Shown here one piece after another: positions 1-11,760 of a stretch of 64,000 bases of DNA (its first letter is position 1; the number at the start of each line of letters is the position of its first letter). A program made the position numbers and the translations under genes. The stretch is from assembly GCA_026225945.1 (NCBI GenBank), contig JAMJFZ010003746.1, forward strand, positions 770,001 through 834,000. Direction: 5' to 3'. The notes beneath the pieces are model-generated. The model worked only from the letters and a program-made list of their open reading frames with translations. It searched no databases and was not told the DNA's origin. The DNA comes from Cricetomys ansorgei (Eukaryota > Chordata > Mammalia > Rodentia > Nesomyidae).

Positions 1-518
1 GAAGTTAACCGTATGGACTTGCCCGGAGTTCCTTTGAGGAAGATACTGTGTGTCCTTTCCTCCAAAGAGAAGAAACCCAAGTTGTTTAGCAGTGAAAAAA
101 ATATATATAGGAAAAAGTTCCCCACCTTCAACTATACAGTTCAGAAGCATTAAATGCACTTACATCGTTGCTCAACCATCACCACTGTCCACTTCCAGAA
201 CTACGTCTTGCAGAACAAACCCTGGAGGCTGGAAGTGTTATGACTCGGTGCCGAGAGTGCTTGTCTGGCGTGTACAATGCCCTCGCTTCCACCCTGAGCA
301 CTGTAGCAAACTAAAAAGCAAGATCGTATCCTTAGGTAATAACTCCCTATTCTTTTTCCTCAGCCTCAGGCAGCCTCATTTTACTTTCTGTCTGTAAATT
401 TTTCTACTCTGGACAGGAGTGGAATGCTACAATATTTCCCCTTTTGCTTCCAGCTTTTCTCACTTAGCGTTATGTCCTCAAGGTTCATCCATGTCATAGC
501 ATGTGTCACAATTCAGGC

Positions 519-564
519 CTTCCTTCCTTCCTTCCTTCCTTCTTCCCTCCCTTCCTTCCTTCTT
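519..564. repeat. (TTCC)n microsatellite
   Basis: A run of cttcc/ttcc units with a ccc interruption directly abuts the 3' side of the minus-strand SINE, consistent with expansion of that element's tail. Confidence 0.9.
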
Positions 565-795
565 CAGTCCTAGATATTGAACCTAGAGCCTGGTGGATGC
601 TAAGCCCTCTCTATCTGTGAACTACCCATGCCTTCAGGTCTCTTTTACTTACTGTTTGAGACTGGATCACGGTAGTTTTCCCAGGCTGGCCTTGAACTCA
701 TTCCATATCCTTGAATCCTTGAATTTGTAATCTTCCATTCTAAACCTCTGAAGTAGTTGGGATTACAGGCTTGATCCACCAGGTCTGGCTCCAAA
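565..795 (-). mobile_element. B4-type composite SINE (B1-like part then ID-like part)
   Basis: Read on the minus strand, a B1-like body (agtagttgggattacagg in the plus sense, around 760) is followed by an ID-like tRNA-derived segment (tattgaacctagagcctgg in the plus sense, near 576). The same B1-then-ID order is seen on the plus strand at 12868-13127. It is diverged. Confidence 0.6.
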
Positions 796-1593
796 TCCTT
801 CCTTTTTAGGAGGGCTGAATCACACTTCCTTGTATGTATGTGCCGCATTTCATCTACCCAATCACCTGTCAACAAACTCTTGGTCTGCTTCATATTTAAA
901 CTGTTGTCAGAAGTGAGTCTGGATGAGTCGAAATGAAGGCTCAGCGTCCCTGCCCCCGAGGGGTGGACAAGTAGACAGATGGGCCTCTGTGAGCACGGTG
1001 TGCGGGTACACGAACGTGCCTCAACATCTGTCTTTCTCAGTTGACGTAAATAGTTTGAGTGTGAAAGCCCTGCTTTATATCGGAAGAAACACTCTTTACC
1101 CACTTTGCTGTCAGAGACTTGATGCAAAGGTAAACAGGAGGCGCGTGTTTGACGTAGGACAGGACAAGGCCAGCTCTGGGTCAGGTTTCCCACTGAGGCC
1201 TCCTCAGTCGCTTTCCCTCCTGCATCATCTGCTTGCTTCAGGATGCTGCCTGGTGTGGTGAGCACCAACATGCGCACCTCAAATCGGAGCCCAGGAGTAT
1301 CCTCACAATCCCCTGCTTGTGTGGTGTTGGCCACGTCACTTTAACTTCTTTCGGTCCTTAGTCTTCACCTTTTAAGAAGGTTTGAGAGTGCATATTAAAC
1401 GTATCATAGCAAAATGTGTTGCCTAGAACCATGGCTTGTGGTATGTGTTCTCCTTCCCCCCTCACCTTGCCAGGACAGACTTTGTCCACTTACCGTGGAG
1501 GCCTACACCAGCCTACCACAGCCTGGCACACACAGAGGCAGCCGCCTGCCGAATGCTTATTAACTTTAACTTTATCCCGTACAGCACTAAGGC

Positions 1594-1611
1594 GGGGGGG
1601 GGGGGGGGGGG
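1594..1611 (+). repeat. Homopolymer G run (18 bases)
   Basis: Eighteen consecutive G on the plus strand, in otherwise unique intron sequence. Such a run can fold as a G-quadruplex and is prone to assembly-length error. Confidence 0.9.
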
Positions 1612-2827
1612 CAAAGACTTCTGTGGAAGCACTTTCCAAAAGGTTTTAAGCAAGCACAACACCCCTGGAAGAAGTGCAGAGGGGTGGAGAGCACTTTGAA
1701 GAAAGTCTTGTTTGGATGGGTAAATTCTGGCTTTTTTGAAAAACACCCTAATTTTGGCCTCATTACTTTTTTGGTCATTCATTGCCTCTTGGTCTGCCTG
1801 TAGAGCACTTTTAAGAGATTCTTGGCTGGAACTTTAAAAATAGGCCAGTTGTCAGATGTCTTGGCAGGAGAATGCATCTCAATGGCGTTAGGATTTTTTG
1901 TGAAGTTAAACATCTCTCCTTGGAAAGGGCTGTTTTTATCAGCTGCTGAAAATTCTGAGGAGGTCACAAAACAAACTCAGTTCCAAGGAGAGATGTTGGA
2001 CCCATTCTTTGACGGCCCGCACCACCATCTCTTAGACTGTCTACCTGTATTTGGGTTGAGCAAGGAAGGTCATACTGGCCTTTGTAGGTAACTGTGACTC
2101 TGACAGAGAGAAGTGAACAGGGGTTATTGATGGGTTCCAACGGAGCAGGCAGAAGGTTCAGAACATTCTAGTTGTATCAGAACCCTGCCATGACTCGCAA
2201 GCATCTGTAAAGATCTGAGGGGCTCAGTGGCACTGTGGCCATAGCTGCCCCCCGCCCAGCAGCCTGCTAATTATGATGGGCCTCGTTAGCATCAAACAGG
2301 ACTGGTCAGTCCATTCAGGTTGCCGTGGTGAGGGAGACCTTTCTTTTTCTCCTCCTGGTCCACATTATCAGCTAATGCCAAGTGCAGCATAGTACAGGGT
2401 GACTCTCTTAAATAAGAAGGCAGTCCTAACAGAGCCAGGGGGCTTTACACCAAGCCTCGGGAACCAGCTCTGTAGAGCAGTTCCTTGGCCATATTGTCAA
2501 TTTTGGCTTTGGATTTCCAGAGCTAGCTTGGCCACCATCTGTAGGGGGCTGCAGTTGAAAGGGCCTATTCTGCCTTCCCAGAACTCTCAAGGGCTGCAGG
2601 GATCTTTGTCACAGTAATAGTGCCAGTCAGGTTTGTCACTTCGGAGGGACTTACCATCAGAAGCATTTCTAACCCACCAGAAACCTGAGCCCTTTCTTTT
2701 CACCTTTACTGAACTTGCTCCAGAGACTTGCTACTGGCTTCCACTATTTGTGTGAAAACAAAACAAAAAGATAAAAAACCTTAGTGCTTTGGAGGCTTTC
2801 CCTAGTTTTTTGCTAAAAACAAGGAAC

Positions 2828-2993
2828 GTGGACCCGGAGATGGCTCAGTTGAAGAGTGGGTTTGAACCCTCAAAGCCCACAGAAAAAGCTGTGTGGCACA
2901 TGCTCCTGTGACCTCATGGGTTGGAGTCTGATGGCCAACCTAGTCAAATCATCAAGCTGCAGGTTCAGCAAGAGACCCTGTCTCAAGGAAACT
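2828..2993 (+). mobile_element. Rodent tRNA-derived SINE, diverged
   Basis: It begins with a degenerate agatggctcagt head and ends with agaccctgtctcaagg, both typical of rodent SINE copies. The subfamily is uncertain. Confidence 0.5.
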
Positions 2994-3160
2994 TGGGCTA
3001 TGAGATGACTTAGAGGGTAAGAGCACATGCTCCTCTTGCAAAGGACCCAGGTTCAGTTCCCAGCATTCCCATCATTTGACTTACACCTGCCTGGAGCTCC
3101 AGCTCCAGGGGGATCTGACACCTCTAGCCTCCAAGGGTGCCTTCACTCTAAGTACGTGCA

Positions 3161-3194
<34 letters not shown>

Positions 3195-3195
3195 T
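2994..3195 (+). mobile_element. B2/B3-superfamily SINE with (CA)n tail
   Basis: A head tgagatgacttagagggtaa and the block ggttcagttcccagca are followed by gctccaggggatctgaca-like sequence and a CA tract at about 3163-3194. This is the expected order for a B2/B3-type element on the plus strand. Confidence 0.75.
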
Positions 3196-3395
3196 GGGGA
3201 AACTTATAACAACGTATACTGTACATTCCAAAAGGGTAATAGAATGGATTTTGAAAAAAAAATTACCAGAAGGAAAGAATTAATATTCAGGAGATACAGT
3301 TAACCTGATTTAAATGTTGTGTTACATACATAAGTGTCAGAATATCACTTATTCTCCCATTAAACAGATTTTAATTACCAGTTTAAAAATAAATA

Positions 3396-3575
3396 AGGAG
3401 TAGCATGACACCTCAATCAAGAAAGGTGATTGCCAGTAACCATGACAACCTGAAGTTGATCCCCAAAATCCAAGTTGTAGAAGGAGAAAATAGATCCTAC
3501 AAGTTGCCTTCTGGCTTCCCTATGTGCCAATACTCCCACACCCACACACACGTATAGAATAAGTGTACGAAATTA
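3396..3575 (+). mobile_element. B2-superfamily/RSINE-type SINE
   Basis: It contains cctgaagttgatccccaaaa, the gtagaaggagaaaatagatc block and ttgccttctggcttccc, followed by a short CA-rich tail, as in rodent tRNA-derived SINEs of this type. Confidence 0.6.
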
Positions 3576-4674
3576 TTAATTAAGAACTCATAGAAACCCA
3601 TTCTCTGTGAATGTCTCTTATACGATACGTATGCCTCGTAATGTGAATGAATAATACGTACAAACAATGAGTTTTGTGGGGAAGGCTCTCTTGGCTGAGC
3701 CTAGCAGAGAACCAAGACTGGGAGGGACAGCCCTTGGTTTGCTGCTCCTCAGGTGCCTGTGGGGGTTCTCACTGTGGGAGAGTTCAGGGGTATCTTTTTA
3801 TCTGTGTTGCCTTGGCTTGAGCAACAAGCCACACAGAAATGGATTCTTGCAAATGAGGAGCAGTTGTAGTGTGGCTCAGGCAAGGAAGTCTGCCCTGTTC
3901 GGCATCTGTGTGGCCCCATCCATGGTGTTCGAGTCTCAGGGAGGGCAGGAGGGCTGGAGTCTTGTCCGTGTGCGCACTAGCACGCTGGAGTTGCTGGGCA
4001 TCCTTAGCCATCCTGCGTCAGGCTAACAAAGGCAAGGACGGATTTCACTGGGAGGCTTCAGTTTCTTCCTGGTGGGTGATACCATCATCCCCAGTGATAG
4101 AGGGCGGAGTATAACTCCCTGCTGCATCAAAGCTGGGGATCAGGAACGAGGAATCCAAGTGTGCCATGGATCCTTGGCAGAGGACAAGTCCAGCCCCAGG
4201 CCTGTGTGCCACCCTCGAGGAGGGGAAGGGTCTTGGCCTCAGCTGGGAGCCATGGAGCCTGGCCCTGGAAGAGCTTTGCTCACTTTTCTGGTTCTTTCCT
4301 CACTGTGTGGCCACACTGGGCACTCGCCATCTCCCCCTTCTCTTCTGGGCCAGAGCTTATTTTGGTTCATGATGAACTTCTTTGAGCCAAAGTGTTGATG
4401 ACGATATAGAAAGTTTCCTTTTTTAGAAATTCCTTTTTGCTCACTGTCTACAAATACACTAGAAACCCAAGAAAACAAATGACTTGCCTCCTCCATGAGT
4501 CAGGGAGCTGGTCCAAGGTGACCTCACTGCTTGGAGTTTGCAGACTGTGGTTGCCCTACCCCAGCAGGCTTTGGTTGCCGGATCTTCCTGAATTCCCCAC
4601 CGCCATGTCTTTGGGCACCTTGTAAACTGCCTCTCCCCCATCTCCATCCAAGCCAGCTGTGTGGCAAGTTCAGT

Positions 4675-5050
4675 CACTATGTTAGTTACTTTTCTCATTG
4701 TGATGAAATACCTGAAGGAAGAAACCTGAGGGAAGAACGGTTTACCTTGGCCAGGATCGGAGAGGGTGCAGCCCCATGTGGCAGGGAAGGCACAGAGTTC
4801 ACAGAAGCAGGACTGTGTGAGTGGACTCCTCACATCTCAGTAGACATGGAAGCAGAGAGAGACTCAGGTAGGAACCAGGCCAAGCTATGCAACCCATAAA
4901 CACAGCCCTACAGCCTTATAGCCCTGTGTCTGCCAGCTGGGCCCTATGCCCAAATGGTTCTACAATTTGCTAAAATGGCACCACCAACTGAGGACCAAAT
5001 ATTCAAACACACAAGCCCATGGGGGCATCTTACATCTAAGCCTTGACACT
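4675..5050. repeat. Rodent interspersed repeat, family uncertain
   Basis: It begins agttacttttctcattgtga followed by tgaaatacctga, and continues with the gcagggaaggca and gaagcagagagagact blocks and a catcttacatctaagc end. I recognise this sequence type as a recurrent rodent dispersed repeat but cannot name the family. A partial match to its opening (gtaaaatacctgactaatgc, aaaggtttaatt) lies at about 17908-17950. Confidence 0.5.
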
Positions 5051-5535
5051 GACACAAAACAACTCTTAGGAGAAATAGACTTATGCTCAGACTGTGGAGT
5101 GTCTTCTTCTGATGTCAGCATAGCTAGCCATTGTACTTCACAAAAGATTCCTAGTTGGATAGGAGGCCGGTGGATAGGCATACTTTGGACATCTGGCTAT
5201 CTGCACTGGATTGCATAGGCGGCGGGTGGCTATTACTTGTAGTTAGAGGAGGGTTGGGCCCCAGAGTTTGGGAGGAAAAATGCAGGACCTTTGGGGTTTT
5301 CCTACTGCGCTTAAAAGCACTGAAGTGGTCTTGTCCTTTTGAATTTCTCTCATTTCCTTGAAGGCCAAGGTGGTGAACTTTTACCACTGCAGAACACTCA
5401 AGAGGACCTGTCTTCTGATAGTATCTCCATGAACCCTATGACATTCTCCCACTTTTGATGCTCACTGAGACCCCCTTCCAGTCAATACCAGCATGTCTAG
5501 AAATGATACTAGGTCTGATAAGTAGTTGAGATGCT

Positions 5536-5703
5536 GGGGCCATCCTGCCATCCCAGGTGCAAGCACAGGTGCTCTTGGGGCCATCCTGCCAGGTGCAAGC
5601 ACAGGTGCTCTTGGGGCCATCCTGCCAGGTGCAAGCACAGGTGCTCTTGGGGCCATCCTGCCAGGTGCAGGTGCAAGCACAGGTGTGCTCTTGGGTGCCT
5701 GGC
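5536..5703 (+). repeat. 36-bp minisatellite, about four units
   Basis: The unit runs from ggtgcaagcacaggtgct to cttggggccatcctgcca. Units start at 5556, 5592, 5628 and 5664, with exact 36-bp spacing. The last unit has a 6-bp internal duplication. Because 36 is a multiple of three, all frames give periodic 12-residue peptides, which is not evidence of coding. Confidence 0.95.
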
Positions 5704-6106
5704 AAGCCCCTGCCCCCTGCCCACCCACCTCGAGCACTTTATCACAGGGCACAAAACTGGTTTGGAAGCTTGCAGACTCACGTGGCTCTCCCTAGGGTTC
5801 CAGTACCCTGGGAAGTCCTGCGTGTGTCTCGGGTGGGGTCTGCGAGCTTATCTACCGTGCTGAGCGGGCCAGTCTCTTTCCTGCAGCAACTTGCCTTGTC
5901 AGTCTGGAGCTGGTTTCTGTAGCGTCTCTGTTGGTATCTCTGTCCTCGCCTTGCCTTCTCCTGCTCTCTTCCCCCCTGCTCCACTGTCAGCAGCTCCTTG
6001 TGTTGCTCCTCACTACTCTGCCCACTGTTGAGCTCCTCCCCCTGCTACTTTCTACTCCCAGCTCGAGGGTTTCCTGACCAAGAAAGTGGAATTGTCTCAA
6101 TCCCAT

Positions 6107-6434
6107 AGGTTGAGGATCCTGACTCTCCAGTCACCCAAAATCCAAAAATTGGACACTGGTGATACCGATGCCACAAGTGAACAATTCCCCACCTGACCTC
6201 GTGTGATGGATGGTAATCCAAACACAGGCTCACTAAAAATGCTGTATAAAATTACCTTCAGGCTGTGTGCATAAAGCAGACAGGAAACAAAAGTTAGTTT
6301 TGTGTTATGACTTGCGCTCCAGTTCTAAGATACATCATTATGTGTGTGTGAATATTCAAAAATCAGAAAACAAAAGAAAAAACAATACAACGTACTCCTG
6401 GGCCCAAGCATTTCACTTAAGGGATACTCAATCT
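6107..6434. mobile_element. Non-autonomous DNA transposon relic with inverted termini (copy 1)
   Basis: The left end aggttgaggatcct and the right end gggatactcaatctt are imperfect inverted repeats. Inside are the ccaaaatccaaaaattgg block, accccacctgacctcgtg-like sequence and tgtataaaattaccttcagg. A second copy lies at about 29751-30050. The pattern fits an old mammalian MER-class (pogo/Tigger- or hAT-like) element. I cannot fix the subfamily. Confidence 0.7.
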
Positions 6435-7138
6435 TGTGTAGTGTCTTCAGGCTTTTAATCAGCTAACCCGCGTATTCATTTTATAAACATTGAGCTAAAC
6501 ACCTGTTACATGCTAAACATTCCTGCTGGGCGAGATCCATGCCTGGTGGAGGTGGAGGTGGTTGGTCAGATCACAGACAGCAGAGGCTGCAGGGAGGCCC
6601 TGAAGGGCAGGGCCATGATGTCGTGGGCAGACAGGGAGGGGTGATGCCTGCCCCAGGAGGCTTCCCTGCCAAAGCTTATCTGTGAAGATTTAAGAGCGTT
6701 GGGCCAGGTGTTCACTATTGACTTCAGTAGCTGGCCACCGAAGGGACTGGGAATCAAAATTGAAACTTGTGTTATCAATGGCCAGGAGACCTGAGAGGAC
6801 GCGGCCGGACTGGGAAATGGTGAGTGGCCCTGCATTGCCAACACCCAGGGGCAGGGGTGGGGCCCAGCCAGCTGGTGGCACGCTGGGTAGAGCAGGTACT
6901 GAACATCCAGGCCAGCATCGGTCAAATTTTGTGGTGAGACATTCTAAGACTATTAAAATAGCTCATGGATGACAAGAGGACAGGGCTTAGATTTAGAAGG
7001 GAACATTAATAGAGCTAGGCATAAAGACATAACCCCAAAGACAAGGACCCCTTGTGTCTCTCCTGCTGAAGGCCTATTTCCCTCCTGGTACCTGGCAGGG
7101 GACTCTTCCCTTGTCACCTTGCTCTCAGCATCTGCACA

Positions 7139-7252
7139 GGCTTTGTTTGAGACACGGTCTCACTATATAGCTTTGGCTGGCTTGGGAGATCCGCCGCCTG
7201 CCTCTGCCTCCTGAGTGCTGGGATTAAAGGCGTGTGCCACCGTGCCCCGATC
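7139..7252 (-). mobile_element. B1 SINE, antisense
   Basis: The plus strand reads tttgtttgagacacggtctc, then the ctgcctctgcctcctgagtg block, ctgggattaaaggcgtgtgc and caccgtgcccc. This is the reverse complement of a B1 element, with its A-rich end to the left. Confidence 0.9.
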
Positions 7253-7370
7253 AGCACAGGCTTTTAAAGGGAAAAAGATTTCCACAGAGGTGCACCTGGA
7301 GGTAACCTGGAAAGCTGATGTGAGTGATTAACTTGAGCCCAGAAGTCATAGCAAGATCTGATCTCTTACC

Positions 7371-7398
7371 AAAAAAAAAAAAAAAAAAAAAAAAAAAA
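7371..7398 (+). repeat. Poly(A) run (28 A)
   Basis: Twenty-eight consecutive A, bounded by ttacc and gg. It may be the tail of a worn retroposon, although no body is recognised directly upstream. Confidence 0.9.
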
Positions 7399-7964
7399 GG
7401 AAAAAATGAGGTAGAGGAAGAAATCTGACCAATTTTTACCCTACCCCATGGAGGCCTGAAAACCAGCCGACTCCCAGTCTAGTATTCCGTGCCTGAGGGT
7501 GTGAACAGTGGAGGTCGGGAGTGGGTGCACCTGGCCACTGGGACAGCACATGGCCTTGGCAGATCTGGATTCTCTTCCTACTTGTGGGCCTCCGGGAAGT
7601 CTTAGGGTATCAGTGCTTGGCTTCCGGATGGGTAAAGTTTGTCTTGGTGACTGATTCCATCCCCATGCAAACAAATGAAACCATTGGCCAGGATTTCATT
7701 TCCAAAAAGTCCAACCTAAGACCCTTCCTGTGAGGTGGTCAGTTTTCCCAAAGGCTTGTTCTCATGTCCTCTACTGTGGAAGGGACTCTGCCTGAGGGAG
7801 GGGATTTTTAGAACCCAGGTCAGATCTGTAATGTACTGCAGCTGTAGGTGCCCTTCCTAGATATGGATGGATGGGTATGAATGTAGGCAAGTGAGCCTGC
7901 ATAGTATTCTGGAATACTAGGCTTCTGGAAGCCTCATGCCAGGCAAGCAGGCTGGTAAGGTTTT

Positions 7965-8105
7965 GGTAAAAGATGAGTCAGAGCAGTTAGGAGGATTTGT
8001 TTCGCTTGCAGGGACCCACATTCAATTCCCAGCACCTATATGGTGACTCACAACCATGTATAACTCCAATCCCAGGGGGTCTGATGCCCTCTTCTGACTT
8101 CCTTT
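7965..8105 (+). mobile_element. B2/B3-superfamily SINE
   Basis: It contains gagtcagagcagttaggagg (degenerate head), cattcaattcccagcaccta, actcacaaccatgtataact and gggggtctgatgccctcttc, in the order of a plus-strand B2/B3 element. Confidence 0.8.
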
Positions 8106-8737
8106 TAAAACAAAGGAGTGGGGGGATAAGGCTATGCTGCGACACAGCCTTTGTGAAGGTGCTCGGTGGTTGACCTTTGTCACTTTTGGTCCTCCTTCAT
8201 CCTGCCTTGGGCAGGTGGCCTTGCCATTTTCTCAGACGAAGAAAGGAACGAGTATGCGATGTGTTGCTCTGAGACAGAGTTGGGACTCTAACCAGAGGGA
8301 CTTGGAGCTCAGCTAGAGCTTGGTCAGTTCCATATCCACATACCCCCAAACTCCCCATTTCACAGATGACACACCACACAGCTGCCATAGGGCCTTTGAA
8401 ATGGGTCCCAGGCAAGGTGCATAGCGGTGGAGCAGATGGGTTCTTGTTACACGGACATGGGTTCATGGGTTCAAATCTTAGTTCCGCCTCTGATGAGTCT
8501 GTACCTTCCTTGAGCTTCTGCTTTGTTTTTGTTTTTGTTTTTTAAGTGAGTTAGACTGATCTTAATCCTTGGCCGTCATCACTTTATAGGGCTGTTTCGA
8601 GCGGAGGGAAAGAATGTACACAAAAGCGCTCCCTCACCACGATAGGTCTTAAAGGGTAAAGGAGTGATGAGGAAAGGTAGTTAGCAGTAGATTGTTTTAT
8701 GCTGGGCTGCTCAGAAACCATTGCTGTAGGGTCAGAA

Positions 8738-8767
8738 CCCACCCCACCCCACCCCACCCCACACACA
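8738..8767 (+). repeat. (CCCCA)n pentanucleotide repeat
   Basis: Five contiguous ccccA units followed by cacaca. The complementary strand is (TGGGG)n, a potential G-quadruplex. Confidence 0.9.
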
Positions 8768-9344
8768 GCTTACCTATCAGAGTCCCAGTGTCTGTCTCTT
8801 CTACCCAGCTTTGCACAGTTTGTAGAAAAAAAAAAAAAAACATGACAGTTGCAGGATTAGCAGCTCCTGTGAGGCCTGGCTTCTCTGAGTCTCACAGTAG
8901 GGTGGGGGAGAACGGTAGGCGGGGAGGCTGGGGCAGACAGACCTGTCTTCTGCAGAACTGTTTATGATGTGTCAGCCGCCTACTGTGGGAGGCAGAACCT
9001 CGGCCAGCTACCGTCTGGCTGTCCTTGTAAATATCCACGCACTCCCGAGGTGGAATCCACAGGTGATCGGAGGTGAAGAGCAGAAGTCAGAGGCGTCCTG
9101 GACGCCTGGGTGCTGCCCTGCCTGCTTCCCACACCCTTTCCATTTCTCTTAGTTTTCACAACTGCTCCTGAGGAGATGGGATCTCCACACGGGTCCTCTC
9201 CGAGGGGAGCTGCCAGTCCACGGCATCATTTCTTTACATCTTAAACATTGAACCCATTGTCAATTTATTTGTTAACAGCCATAGGTAACACTTAGAAGAC
9301 CTTGAATGGTTCAGGTAATGACCAGTAGAGCTAATTCATCCACC

Positions 9345-9455
9345 CTTCAAGGGAAGTATTATTACTGCCAAGCAATTGTACACAGGACAAAACTAAGGCT
9401 CACAATAACTAAGTGGCCTTGGCCCAAGTCACACAGAGAGCAGGAGGTGCAGTGG
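9345..9455 (-). mobile_element. MIR-like fragment, antisense
   Basis: The plus strand has a gacaaaactaaggctcacaa stretch, then aagtggccttggcccaagtc and acacagagagcagg. This resembles the reverse complement of the MIR core. It is diverged. Confidence 0.45.
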
Positions 9456-10009
9456 GGTAAGGGGGTGCGGGGCGGGGGGGCGGGGGGTTTAGATGCAAAT
9501 TAGTTCCCAAGCCTCTCCTGGCCTTGCTGTCCTATAGTCATTGTGAGTGCGTGCACACAAGTGTCTTTGAATTGTCCCTGTTTCCAAGAACCAGACCTGC
9601 TTGCAGACTGCTACTTAAGCTTTCCTAGCCCTCTTGGACCACTTTGATTAAACACTAGCTAGGTGGATCTGGCCTAAGCTGCATTTTGGAAAAGCGTTGG
9701 AATCTCTGTGCCAGACTGCACTCTGAGCTGCTTAGGTCAGAAACTCAGGGAGAGGGTCACCAGCAAAAAGTCCCAGGCGATGCTGATGTGCAGCCAAGGT
9801 TAAGAACCACCCACCTCGCTGCCAGCCTCGTCCATGCTTACAGGATGGCGGCTACCTGAGTCCTTAAGAAAGCTGAAGTTTTTTTAACCCACTGCTTCCA
9901 AACGGCCCTGCAGCTGACTTTTCATTGACTAACTCCATTCATTCTATAGGTAACACAGAGTCCTAGCCTAAGTCCTAGCCTAAGATGTGTTCTTGAATAG
10001 AGACATGTA

Positions 10010-10190
10010 TTTGCCTCCTTTTGAGACAATCTCCTGTAGCCCCAGAGACATGCTCTGCTGTGTCCGGAGGCCTTCAAGGCAATGGGGCAACCTGGCCTTG
10101 TTATGTAGCTGATAATCTTGACCTGCTCCCCCCGCCCCCGTCTTCTGAATGCTAAGATTACAGGTGTGTACCACCATGCCCTGCTAGCAG
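10010..10190 (-). mobile_element. B1-family SINE, antisense
   Basis: The plus strand contains ccttttgagacaatctcc, cctggccttgttatgtagct, ttctgaatgctaagattaca and ggtgtgtaccaccatgcc. This is B1 in reverse with an internal insertion. Confidence 0.75.
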
Positions 10191-10913
10191 GCATTTATTT
10201 AGAAGAAGGAAACAGGACAACTGCTGGAGACTTCTAAATTATGTTGTTCGGGTTGCTAAGATGACAGCAAATGGGCCTGTATTGCTCACTTTCTCAGTCC
10301 TCAGCTGAGGCATGTAAATATACAGACAGAAAAGGAGAAAGCCCAGCTCCCAAATCTGTACCATGCAAAAAATATGTAAATTGATTTTTAAGCTTATATT
10401 TAATATCGGAATCAAATCTTTTACCTTGATGAAACTGTATTTCCATATACTGTAGGCAGTTGCAGAAAGTGGCCTGCCATCTGGCTAGCCTGATCTGGAT
10501 CTGGGCTGGGTTGTATCAGATTCTTTAGACTTCCCAAGTCTGTCCCAGCTCAGAGATGGGTGGAAGCTCTCTTGTGTAATGGCAGGTATAGAGTATATTT
10601 CCCAAGTAAGTTACTAATTCTGTTCTCTTTCTTCTTTGAACCTTTTGAAGGATGGCAATATCTGTAGTTAACAGATTTGCTGGCTAATCCACAAGGAATG
10701 ATGTACCACCCTTTAGGGCAGAGGACTGAGTCTTGTGGGAGCATCATTCCCAGGCAAAGAAGCAAGAGACAGTCAGGTTCTCTCAGGAGCCTCAGCAGTG
10801 CCTGTGGACTGTAAGCCCTGGTAAAGTTTTCTGATCAATCACCAGTTTGATATGGTGAGAGGAGGCAAGCTGAGCTCCTTGCTCAGCTAAATATCCATAC
10901 AGGTGACACGATG

Positions 10914-10938
10914 TTTTTATTTTATTTTTATTTTATTG
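10914..10938. repeat. (TTTTA)n A/T-rich simple repeat
   Basis: It reads tttttattttatttttatttt-like sequence over about 25 bases. Confidence 0.85.
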
Positions 10939-11499
10939 CAAAGTGATATTACTCAGTAATTCTCAAGGATCTGGAAGACACAGGGGCTTGACCTCAGAGG
11001 CTCCTTTTAGCAATACGAAAGAACACAGCTGTACCCATTATTCACAAGACCCGACTGCCCTGCAGGGTGTGATGATGTCTTACATTCACATTGAACTTTC
11101 TCCCTTACTTGACCCCAGGTACCGGCTCTGGCTGTGTCCAGAGGGATTAAGGGAAGGGGGCAGGACGATCCTCCCTGTGGACAAAGTGGCTTAAATTGTG
11201 TCTGGGACAGCAGTGGTACCCGAGCTCAGTTCCACACTCTGACTTTGCTTTGGCTTCAACTAAACTGAGTCGCAGCTCTTGACAAATTCCTGTCAGACAT
11301 GTGTCTCTGTGCACCTGCCCTTGCAGAGAAACGTGGGTACTCTTAATTGCTTCCTCTCTGCACTGTGGAGCCACTGCTTTCCCTTTCCATAAAGTCCCCA
11401 CATTGTTTAGCATTCACTCTCCAGGTCACCTTCCACTCGCCACCTCCCTTCTCTCCCAAAGCGAGTCAAAGTTGGTGCCGCCTTTCAGGAAGACAGACG

Positions 11500-11760
11500 G
11501 AATTTGAGGAAGCCTAGCGCTTTTTCGGGGGTCTTAGAACCCAGGCTTCCCCTAACTGCTCTGCCCCTCCCTCCCCCGCGATGCCCTCCCTCCTTCCTGC
11601 CCATCCCCTACTCTGCTCCGCCCTTCTTTCCTAGTGCTGTGTCCCGCCTTCCGCCCAGCCTATCACGTACTCGGCCCGTCCCCCGAGCATGACGTCATGG
11701 AAAGTGGGGTGGAGCCACGTCCTGGACACACTATGCCTTCAGGCGCCACCCTTGTTTAGC
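11500..11760. promoter_or_regulatory. GC/CpG-enriched patch with palindromic CRE
   Basis: This is a locally GC-rich, CpG-containing stretch inside an otherwise CpG-poor intron. It includes several ccgccc/cccgcc boxes on the plus strand and a perfect palindromic TGACGTCA at 11690-11697, within gagcatgacgtcatgg. No TATA box or coding exon is attached. It could be an enhancer, an alternative promoter, or a chance GC-rich segment. Confidence 0.4.

Larger units (their letters stand above)
390..900. mobile_element. Ancient L1 (L1M-type) fragment split by a SINE
   Basis: The left part (about 390-518) reads like the old mammalian L1 3' region, with the cacttagc..atgtcctcaag and ttcatccatgt blocks. 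The right part (about 808-900) continues it with gctgaat, tgtatgtatgtgcc and catctaccc. The two halves are separated by a simple repeat and an ID/B1-type SINE. I did not assign the L1 strand or subfamily. Confidence 0.55.

Noticed and set aside
5436..5922. Open frames with 12-residue repeats on both strands
   Set aside because: They are produced by the 36-bp minisatellite, whose length is a multiple of three.
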